Assembly (NCBI GenBank): GCA_013360185.1 | Contig: JABWCO010000003.1 | Coordinates: 1-59,218, forward strand | Direction of reading: 5' to 3' | Length of the DNA stretch: 59,218 nucleotides | From: Bdellovibrio sp. | GTDB lineage: Bacteria > Bdellovibrionota > Bdellovibrionia > Bdellovibrionales > Bdellovibrionaceae | Part shown: positions 1 to 7,823 of the stretch, piece by piece | Layout of the letters: each line of letters starts with the position of its first letter | Numbering within the stretch: the stretch's first letter is position 1 | Notes under the pieces: generated by a model | Seen by the model: only the letters and a program-made list of their open reading frames with translations | Told to the model about the DNA's origin: nothing | The model's database searches: none | Made by a program: the position numbers and the translations under genes

Positions 1-350
1 GGGAATCCTCTGAGGGAATGGATAGACTCTGCCGAAACAAATGGTATATTTATTGCCCGTACAAGTAATATTCATTCCAGATTATTAATAGACTCTGATG
101 AATTGCAAGGATTTGCGATAGCAGACCATTTTGCCCCTTTTATTTTTGTAAATTCTGAAGACTGGAATACAGCACAGTTATTTACCTTGGTTCATGAACT
201 GGCTCATCTTTGGATTGCCGCCAGCGGTATTTCAAATGCTGTTAACTTCGATCAAATAAAAGGAAATACGTATCACAAAGTTGAGCGTTTCTGTAATGAG
301 GTGGCGGCATCTGCTTTAATGCCGGAAAAATTATTACGATCTGAAAACAT
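1..350 (+). pseudogene. ImmA/IrrE-family metallopeptidase domain fragment (5' truncated by window edge, joined in frame to murD)
   Basis: Frame 1 is open from base 1 and reads NPLREWIDSAETNGIFIARTSNIHSRLLIDSDELQGFAIADHFAPFIFVNSEDWNTAQLFTLVHELAHLWIAASGISN...KVERFCNEVAASALMPEKLL. HELAH zinc motif and the typical FCNEVAA..LMP segment. No stop before murD. Confidence 0.8.
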
Positions 351-351
351 A

Positions 352-1734
352 TCTGAGTTTAGTGATTTAAAAGATAAAAGAATTTTAGTGGTCGGTTTGG
401 GTAAGACAGGGGCTTCTTTAGCGCACTTCTTAACGAAGCATGGCGCACAAGTGACGGTGACGGACCATAAGTCAAAACCGGAACTATCAACGCAGCTTGA
501 ACAGCTGGGTGATTTGCCCATCAAGTTTGAATTGGGTGGACACAGTCCAAAAACTTTCATTGCGCAAGACTTGGTGGTTTTGTCTCCGGGTGTGCCGAGC
601 AATTTAAAGATTTTTGATTACGCGCGTTCGCAAGGTATTCGTATCACGGGCGAGTTTGAATTTTCTGCGGGCTTTATCAAAGAGCCCATTATCGGAATTA
701 CAGGCACCAACGGTAAAACAACCGTGGCGAAAATCACAGAGGCGATGTTGACTGCTTCTGGGATTAAGACGTGGGTTGGTGGTGCTAATGAAAAACCTTT
801 GGTTGATTATTTGCGTGCTGATGACCGCGCCCAGGTGGTGATTGCGGAAGTTTCTAGCTTTATGCTTGAGCATTGTGACACTTTCAGCCCCATGAATGTG
901 GTCTTTACGAACTTAGCTGAAAATCACTTGGATCGTTATCGTTCCATGGAAGAATATGTTAATGCCAAACGCCGTATTTTCAAAAACACCAACCAGGCAA
1001 CGACGAGCATTTTGAATGCGGACGACAATGCCGTGGTTGAATTGGCTCGTGACCCGGCTGTGCAACGTGGACGTATTTTTTATTTCTCTCGTAAGCCGGC
1101 CTTAGAACCACAAATCATGAATATCGGTGGTGCTGTAAACATCGGCGATGAAATCAAAGTTCGTACGGGGCCAGAGATCGAAAGCTTCACGATCAAAAAC
1201 ATGAAAATGCGCGGTAAACACTCTGTGGAAAACATGATGGCAGCGATCCTGTCATCACGCGAGCACGGAGCCAGCCGTGAAGCCGTTCAATCTGTGATTA
1301 ACACTTTCACCAGCTTGCCTCATCGAATTGAATACGTGCGTAAAGTTGGCGGTGTGATGTTCTATAACGATTCAAAAGCGACCAATGTGCATGCCGTTTT
1401 GCGTGCCTTGGATACTTTTGATGAAAATGTGATTTTGATCGCTGGTGGTAAAGACACCAATCTGAACTATGAGCCTTTGCGGAACGCGGTAAAAAGAAAG
1501 GTCAAGACCTTGATCTTAGTCGGGGAAGCGAAAGAGCGTATCAATCGCGACCTTGGTGACTTCTCTGAGACCTTCTTGATCGGTACATTCGAGGAGGCGG
1601 TTTTAATCGCTTACCAAAAGTCGAGAATTGGTGACATTGTTCTATTGTCACCAGGCTGTTCAAGCTTTGACATGTTTGACAGTTTCGAAGAGCGCGGCGA
1701 TTATTTTAAGGAAATCGTTAAAAAGTTTAATTGA
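352..1734 (+). CDS. murD: UDP-N-acetylmuramoylalanine--D-glutamate ligase (MurD); native start codon not evident
   Basis: DLKDKRILVVGLGKTGASLAHFL, GITGTNGKTTV P-loop, ENHLDRY, YNDSKATN motifs; followed by ftsW/murG/murC. Confidence 0.93.
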   Translation, partial: SEFSDLKDKRILVVGLGKTGASLAHFLTKHGAQVTVTDHKSKPELSTQLEQLGDLPIKFELGGHSPKTFIAQDLVVLSPGVPSNLKIFDYARSQGIRITGEFEFSAGFIKEPIIGITGTNGKTTVAKITEAMLTASGIKTWVGGANEKPLVDYLRADDRAQVVIAEVSSFMLEHCDTFSPMNVVFTNLAENHLDRYRSMEEYVNAKRRIFKNTNQATTSILNADDNAVVELARDPAVQRGRIFYFSRKPALEPQIMNIGGAVNIGDEIKVRTGPEIESFTIKNMKMRGKHSVENMMAAILSSREHGASREAVQSVINTFTSLPHRIEYVRKVGGVMFYNDSKATNVHAVLRALDTFDENVILIAGGKDTNLNYEPLRNAVKRKVKTLILVGEAKERINRDLGDFSETFLIGTFEEAVLIAYQKSRIGDIVLLSPGCSSFDMFDSFEERGDYFKEIVKKFN

Positions 1735-1786
1735 TAAAAGTGGGCGGCATAGACGCCGCCCCGTTTCACATTGCCAGGAGGGCTTC

Positions 1787-2155
1787 GTGTCTCAACGTCT
1801 CTTTGTTCTTCTATCTGCAGCAGTCTTATTTCTTTCCGGTTGTGCCTCTGGCACCTTTAAAGCACGTCAAGAACAACGCGAAAAATTAGCGAATAGTTCT
1901 GGCATGTACTGCGAATTTGTCAGCGGTGACTTATTTCCAGATGTGGATGTGGAATTAAGTATGCAAATGGCGCGTCGCTGTGACTCTAATAAGAATTATT
2001 CCATCACTAATTATAAGAATTCTTCGGATCAATCCGGTGTTATTTATTGCTGTTCGACGGCAAGAAAGTCAGCGGCGGTAGCTCCTAAAAAACCGCAGTC
2101 AACAAATCCAAAAAGCGAAGCCACTGCAGATGGCGAAGAGATCATCGCCGAGTAG
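1787..2155 (+). CDS. small Cys-containing lipoprotein between murD and ftsW
   Basis: GTG start preceded by AGGAGG at 1776-1781; signal peptide with LSGC lipobox. The tracked ORF 1628-2155 overlaps murD, so the GTG at 1787 is preferred. Confidence 0.75.
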   Translation: MSQRLFVLLSAAVLFLSGCASGTFKARQEQREKLANSSGMYCEFVSGDLFPDVDVELSMQMARRCDSNKNYSITNYKNSSDQSGVIYCCSTARKSAAVAPKKPQSTNPKSEATADGEEIIAE

Positions 2156-2257
2156 TTTTTGTGATAAAGCCGCTGGGTCCAGCTTTTTTGCCAGCGGTAC
2201 TGAGACATAGACGATAAAATGGACTTCGGCTTAAACTAAAGGTCGGGAGTCCATACT

Positions 2258-3400
2258 ATGTTGAGATATCTTTCCAGCAGTCTATTCTTGGCCATTATTG
2301 CCCTTTTGGGAATTGGTCTTGTCCAGGTTTATTCTTCAAGTTTTATCTTCGCGATTGAATCCTACGGTGACGGGTTGTTCTTTTTTAAACGGCAACTCAT
2401 CTTTGCTTTCTTTTCCTTCGCTATTTTAGTTGGAACTATTCATATTCCGTTTCGATATATTGAAAAGTATGGTTGGGCTTTATGGTTGGTCGCGACCCTT
2501 GGCGTTTTGGCGACTTATGTGCCGGGTTTAGGTGTCCGCGTCGGGGGCGCAATGCGCTGGATTCAACTTCCGATGGGCGTCCGCTTTGAGCCGGGAGAAC
2601 TTTTAAAAATCTCTTTTAGTGTTTTGTTTGCGAGTTTGCTTTGTAGAAATGCAAACTTCTTAGCTCGGGTGAAGTGGCATTGGTTGGTTTTGGCCCTGCT
2701 GTTTCCGTTGGTGCTGTTGTTGAAGCAACCTGACTTTGGAACTTTTGCGATCATCTTGATGGTCGGCGTGACGTTGCTTTTTGCCTTCGGTTTGCAATGG
2801 AAGTACATCATTGCGACTTTGTCAGTTTTAACTCCTGCATTTTATTTTTTAGTGATGACAGTGGAATATCGTCGCGCGCGAGTTCTGGCATTTTTAGATC
2901 CATGGTCAGACCCCGCGCAAAAAGGCTTTCAGGTGATTCAGAGTATGCTGAGCTTTCACTCGGGTGGTTTGACAGGTGTGGGATTAGGACAAGGTCAAGG
3001 GAAGCTGTTCTTTTTACCTGAAGCACACACCGATTTTACCTTGGCCGTATTTGGCGAAGAAATGGGCTTTGTGGGTTTCGTGGCTATTTTGGCTCTGTAT
3101 GGATTTGTGGTCTTTCGTGGAATACAAATTGCGGTGAAGGCCGAGGAGCCTTTTAAAAAAGCTTTGGCTTTGGGGTTGTCAGCGACCTTTGCATTGAGTG
3201 TTTTTATTAATGCGGGTGTGGTGATGGGTCTTTTGCCTACGAAAGGTTTGACTCTTCCTTTCTTAAGTTATGGTGGCAGTTCTTTGGTGTCTTTGTGCTT
3301 TATGTTTGGTTTAATTCTGAACATCGAAAATTCGTTTGAAGAAGACAAGTTCTCGCGACGTTTTGGGTCACGTTGGACGACATCGAAAGTGAAAAAATAA
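2258..3400 (+). CDS. ftsW: SEDS-family peptidoglycan polymerase FtsW
   Basis: Multi-TM protein with VYSSS, HTDFTLAVFGEEMGFVG and LPFLSYGGSSL motifs; dcw context. Confidence 0.95.
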   Translation: MLRYLSSSLFLAIIALLGIGLVQVYSSSFIFAIESYGDGLFFFKRQLIFAFFSFAILVGTIHIPFRYIEKYGWALWLVATLGVLATYVPGLGVRVGGAMRWIQLPMGVRFEPGELLKISFSVLFASLLCRNANFLARVKWHWLVLALLFPLVLLLKQPDFGTFAIILMVGVTLLFAFGLQWKYIIATLSVLTPAFYFLVMTVEYRRARVLAFLDPWSDPAQKGFQVIQSMLSFHSGGLTGVGLGQGQGKLFFLPEAHTDFTLAVFGEEMGFVGFVAILALYGFVVFRGIQIAVKAEEPFKKALALGLSATFALSVFINAGVVMGLLPTKGLTLPFLSYGGSSLVSLCFMFGLILNIENSFEEDKFSRRFGSRWTTSKVKK

Positions 3401-4470
3401 TGATTAAAAAAACTATCGTGATCGCAGGGGGTGGTACCGGCGGTCATATCTATCCGGGCATTGCGATTGCTCGGGCGATCCAGAAAATGGACGCCTCCGT
3501 AGAGGTGCATTTTGTCGGAACGGCCCTTGGCTTAGAATCTAAGATTATTCCTCGCGAGGGTTTTCCTCTGCACCTGATTGAATCAGGTCGTTTGAATGTG
3601 AAAAGTCCTGTTCAAAAATTAAAGACCCTTCTGAAAATTCCTGTGGGTTTTTGGCAATCGATTCGTTTGTTGGGACAGTTAAAGCCTTTGTACGTGATCG
3701 GCGTGGGTGGATATGCTTCAGGGCCTTTTGTGTTAGCTGCCAGTATTATTGGCTTTAATACGGCCATTTGGGAGCCCAATGCGATGCCTGGCATGGCCAA
3801 TCGTTTGTTAGCACGATTTGTCGACAAGTGCTTTGTAGTTTTTGCCGAGGCGAAAAAACATCTGAAAAATAAAAACATTCTGCAAACGGGGATGCCTGTG
3901 CGCGAGGAAATTGAAAGAGCACAAAGGGCGGAGCGCAAGGATGATAAATTTCACCTTTTGTCATTTGGCGGAAGCCAAGGGGCGCGTACGATCAACTATT
4001 GCCTGAACGACGCGGTCATGAAGGGGGGCGAGTGGACCCAGGGACTTTCTGTCGTTCATCAGTTAGGCAGTTTAGATTTTTCTGATGTCTCCAAAAAGTA
4101 TCAGGGGGCTCCGTGTGAGGTGGACCCGCATGAATTTATTTATGATATGCCTAAATATTACAGTTGGGCAGATATTGTGGTTAGCCGCGGTGGAGCAAGT
4201 TCTATCGCCGAGGCGGCCGCGTTTGGAATTATTCCTATTATCATTCCGTTGCCTGCGGCTGACGATCACCAGCAAAAAAATGCTGAAAGTCTGGTGCAAA
4301 AAAATGCAGGGCGCATGATCTTGCAGAAAGATTTAACTCCGGCTAGGTTGATCTCTGAGATTCAATCGCTGCGTCAGGATAAGGCTTTGCGAGAGCAAAT
4401 GGTTCAAAACATAAAAAGCTTTTATATTCCTCAAGCGGCTTCAGCTATCGCAAAGGAAATCTTGCAATGA
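3400..4470 (+). CDS. murG: UDP-GlcNAc:lipid I N-acetylglucosaminyltransferase MurG
   Basis: IVIAGGGTGGHIYPGIAIA, SFGGSQGARTIN, VVSRGGASSIAEAAAFG motifs; ATG overlaps the ftsW stop. Confidence 0.96.
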   Translation: MIKKTIVIAGGGTGGHIYPGIAIARAIQKMDASVEVHFVGTALGLESKIIPREGFPLHLIESGRLNVKSPVQKLKTLLKIPVGFWQSIRLLGQLKPLYVIGVGGYASGPFVLAASIIGFNTAIWEPNAMPGMANRLLARFVDKCFVVFAEAKKHLKNKNILQTGMPVREEIERAQRAERKDDKFHLLSFGGSQGARTINYCLNDAVMKGGEWTQGLSVVHQLGSLDFSDVSKKYQGAPCEVDPHEFIYDMPKYYSWADIVVSRGGASSIAEAAAFGIIPIIIPLPAADDHQQKNAESLVQKNAGRMILQKDLTPARLISEIQSLRQDKALREQMVQNIKSFYIPQAASAIAKEILQ

Positions 4471-5831
4471 AGTTACAACACGCTAAATTTCACTTCGTCG
4501 GGGTTGGCGGCATCGGCATGTGTGGTCTTGCTGAACTTTTACACAATATCGGAGCGAAAGTTTCGGGAAGTGACATCGCGGACAATGCCAACACAGATCG
4601 TTTGAAAGATCTGGGTGTGAAAATTTATAAAGGTCATGCGGCAACTAATATTGGCGATGCCGACGTGGTGGTTTATTCCAGCGCGATTCAATATGGCAAT
4701 CCTGAAATTTCTGAGGCTCGGGCCCGACAGATCCCCTTGATTCCTCGTGCCGAGGCTTTGGCTGAAATCATGCGTTTAAAGCGCGGCATTGCGGTGGCGG
4801 GAACCCACGGGAAAACGACAACGACTTCCATGACTTCAGCGATCTTTTTAGAAGCCGGATTAAAGCCTACGATTGTTGTGGGTGGTCGCTTTGAATTGAT
4901 TAAGTCCACGGCGATGCTGGGGACGGGCGAGTGGTTAGTGGCAGAGGCTGATGAGTCTGATGGCAGCTTTAATAAGTTGTCTCCGGAAATTGCTATCATT
5001 ACGAATATTGATGCCGACCATTTGGATCACTATAAAACTTTTGAAAATTTGCAGAAGGCATTTCATGACTTTGCTTTGAAGGTGCCTTTCTATGGGAAAA
5101 TCATCGCGTGTGGTGATGATCTTGTAGTTCGTCAGATTTTTGAGCACTTTCCAAAACGCATTGAGCTTTACGGTTTTGATGAACGCAGTGATTTGATCTT
5201 AAGCGGAGAACAAGGGAAGTATTCTTTATATCGCAACGATCGTTTGCTGGGCTCTAAAACTTTGATCGGCGACTTTAAGCTGAATGTCCCGGGCCGCCAC
5301 AATGCCTTAAATGCAGTGGCTGCGATCAGCGCTGGCATGGCTGCTGGTATTTCTTTTGCGGATTGTGCCAAGGGTTTACAGCGCTATGAAGGTGTGGATC
5401 GTCGTTTTCACTTTAAGGGTGAAAAAAGTGGCATCCGTGTTTATGACGATTACGGGCATCATCCCACAGAAGTGCGGGCCGTCTTGCAAGCCTTCCGTGA
5501 AAAGTATCCCGACAAGCGTTTGGTGGTCTTTTTTCAACCACACAGATATTCACGCACAGAACATTGCTGGCACGATTTTACGACGGCATTCAAAGAAGCA
5601 GATCAAGTTTTGCTGACAGATATTTATCCCGCGGGTGAAGCGCCTATTCCAGGTGTGACCAGTGAAAAACTGGCGCAAGAAATGAAACACGAACACACTC
5701 AGTATTTTGTCCGTGATGAAAAAGCGACACAAAAGATATTGGGGATGTTGAAAAAAGATGACGTCTTTATCACCTTAGGTGCGGGCGATGGTTGGAAGCT
5801 GGGGATGGATGTTCTGAAAAACATCAACTAA
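4467..5831 (+). CDS. murC: UDP-N-acetylmuramate--L-alanine ligase MurC
   Basis: FHFVGVGGIGMCGLAELL, GTHGKTTTTSM, DDYGHHPTEV motifs; ATGA overlap with murG. Confidence 0.96.
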   Translation: MKLQHAKFHFVGVGGIGMCGLAELLHNIGAKVSGSDIADNANTDRLKDLGVKIYKGHAATNIGDADVVVYSSAIQYGNPEISEARARQIPLIPRAEALAEIMRLKRGIAVAGTHGKTTTTSMTSAIFLEAGLKPTIVVGGRFELIKSTAMLGTGEWLVAEADESDGSFNKLSPEIAIITNIDADHLDHYKTFENLQKAFHDFALKVPFYGKIIACGDDLVVRQIFEHFPKRIELYGFDERSDLILSGEQGKYSLYRNDRLLGSKTLIGDFKLNVPGRHNALNAVAAISAGMAAGISFADCAKGLQRYEGVDRRFHFKGEKSGIRVYDDYGHHPTEVRAVLQAFREKYPDKRLVVFFQPHRYSRTEHCWHDFTTAFKEADQVLLTDIYPAGEAPIPGVTSEKLAQEMKHEHTQYFVRDEKATQKILGMLKKDDVFITLGAGDGWKLGMDVLKNIN

Positions 5832-5847
5832 CGGTTGTTAGTTGATG
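5822..5847. terminator. perfect 11-bp-stem hairpin (CATCAACTAAC GGTT GTTAGTTGATG) spanning both stop codons of convergent genes
   Basis: Directly read inverted repeat; overlaps the murC TAA and the TAA of the minus-strand gene. Confidence 0.6.
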
Positions 5848-7655
5848 CGGTTCATACAATTCCAGTTTGCCTTAAAGCGGTTGCCTTGAATTTTCATCGA
5901 CGAAGCCAGTCCTAAACATTCTGAGCGGCTGAGTTGTTTTTGCATAGACAATTTGTTCCAGCAGAACCAGCGAACATCGTCGGAATTTTCCGGATCGGCA
6001 TTTCTGCTGGCAGCTTCGATACAAACATTGAGATGAATGTCTGTCGTGAACCGAGTGAGGCATTGCCAATCTAAGCCCGTCACACTTTGAGTTTCAAACT
6101 GTCTTGCGACTTGTTGACACTTCATTGGCGAATCAATTTGCTCTTCGAAATCTTTGTAACAGCCCCAGCGATAGCCATCTCGCGAATCTGCGGAATCCTG
6201 TTTATTCGCGGCAGATAAACAGCTTTCAAGGTTTGCAGGTAACAATTCATTTTCTAAAAAGAGACTTAGATTGTAGGCCATATCAATACGATCACGTTGA
6301 CTCCAGTCTGTCGAAGCATTGACCAGACGGTCTTTCTCAGCAAAAGACAAACGATCTTTGACGGCACGAATGGCCTCGCGTCGTAAAGACACATCTGTCG
6401 TCAAGGTCATGCTCTTTAGCTGAGCTTCAATTTTTTTGTCAAATGATCCGAAACATTGTGCCAGTCTAGGGATGAATTGTTTTGTGGTGCTGTTCAATAG
6501 AATCCATTCGCCTCTGAGTTCCGTGTTTTGCAAAAGATCTTTCATCGCACAGAATTGATCCGTGACGATAAAGTTTAAACCTTCGGCCAAGCGAGTGGCG
6601 ATCAGTATTTCTTGCTGATCGTTTTTTACAACCGGTGGAATTAGGCCCAAGCTTTCTTGCAGATTCAAGAACTGAAATTTCATTTTCAAGGGCAAAGATC
6701 TAGCCGCACTGATTTCTTGGAAGAAGCTTTCAAAATTGGTGCGAGCTTCGCTGGATGTTTGCATTGTGCTCTTTAGAAGTTTTATAAAGGTCGGATTGTT
6801 CACGGCCTCCAGTAAAGGCTCATAGTATTTTTTTAAGTGAATTTTTTTGGATAGAAACTGAATCGCCTCTTGATTTTGTTCAGTACTTTGCGAAAGGGCT
6901 TTGCATGTTAAGTTTTTATAGTTTTTGTCCATGTCTTGTGCTGGATTGACGATGCGATAACCGACACCAGCGAAAGCTTGTTTGAATTTATTTAAGTCAG
7001 GTCCTTGGCTGAAAAGTGTTTCAGCACTTGTGCCTTTAAGTGCTTGGCGCATTAAAGGGCCTGAGTACTTTCCTAAGGGACTTGTGCTGGCAAAACCGTG
7101 CAGGCGTTCGACGTTTTGAAACGCTGAAGAAAAGATTTGGCTGATGCTCATGCCGTATTCGGAATATCTGGAAAAGGCGACGCGTTCAGCGAGGTCCCGT
7201 GGAAAGCCGTTTTTGATAAGTACTTCGACGTATTCCTCGATAGAGCGCTTATCCGGAACTTTTGTTGCTAACGTGTTGCAGCCCATCAGGAACACATCTT
7301 TGGGTTTGCTCAAAATCCCTGGGCAAGAGTTTTCACAGCTCAGTCGTTCAAGTTCCTTAAGATCCAAAGTGGTGCCAACGCCCTCTCCAAAAAAAACGCC
7401 GCCAAAGTGGCCTGACACCAGCAGGACATCACACTCAATACCTGATTTGCAGGCTTGTGCCAGCCAAGAGGGGTCTTTGCTTTCGGGAACGAGTTCCGTG
7501 ATTTCGACGTCTTTGCCGCCGTACAGGTTTTTTAAAACTTCACGTTCTTCGACAGAATTTAACGTCATTGTGCAGATGCGTTTGCTGGCCGCCAGCGTGT
7601 AAAGGGGACTTAGAAACGTGAATAGAATTATGAGACGTGCCGCAAGTGTTTTCAT
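5838..7655 (-). CDS. secreted protein with predicted clan CD (caspase/gingipain-like) His/Cys signature and four C-terminal C-x(16-17)-W-x-C repeats
   Basis: Signal peptide MKTLAARLIILFTFLSPLYTLAA; CDVLLVSGHFGG and KDVFLMGCNTLA motifs; repeats CLSAA...WGC, CQQVA...WQC, CIEAA...WFC, CLGLA...WNC. Confidence 0.6.
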   Translation of the reverse strand: MKTLAARLIILFTFLSPLYTLAASKRICTMTLNSVEEREVLKNLYGGKDVEITELVPESKDPSWLAQACKSGIECDVLLVSGHFGGVFFGEGVGTTLDLKELERLSCENSCPGILSKPKDVFLMGCNTLATKVPDKRSIEEYVEVLIKNGFPRDLAERVAFSRYSEYGMSISQIFSSAFQNVERLHGFASTSPLGKYSGPLMRQALKGTSAETLFSQGPDLNKFKQAFAGVGYRIVNPAQDMDKNYKNLTCKALSQSTEQNQEAIQFLSKKIHLKKYYEPLLEAVNNPTFIKLLKSTMQTSSEARTNFESFFQEISAARSLPLKMKFQFLNLQESLGLIPPVVKNDQQEILIATRLAEGLNFIVTDQFCAMKDLLQNTELRGEWILLNSTTKQFIPRLAQCFGSFDKKIEAQLKSMTLTTDVSLRREAIRAVKDRLSFAEKDRLVNASTDWSQRDRIDMAYNLSLFLENELLPANLESCLSAANKQDSADSRDGYRWGCYKDFEEQIDSPMKCQQVARQFETQSVTGLDWQCLTRFTTDIHLNVCIEAASRNADPENSDDVRWFCWNKLSMQKQLSRSECLGLASSMKIQGNRFKANWNCMNRIN

Positions 7656-7823
7656 AGGGAGATTGCGGTGCAAAAGCGATTCCGTTTTAAGGACGTAATA
7701 GAGCGGAAAAGGAGGTGTTTTTGGCGACTTTTAGTGACGTAAATAGGCGGGGTGTCTGAACCTAAGACACTTTGACTTCGGGTGTTTTTGCTTCTTAGAA
7801 TAAATACTTCAAAAGAGGTTAAG

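Noticed and set aside
1628-1786. Extended N-terminus of the lipoprotein ORF overlapping murD
   Set aside because: Frame overlaps murD coding sequence; the RBS and signal peptide point to the GTG at 1787.
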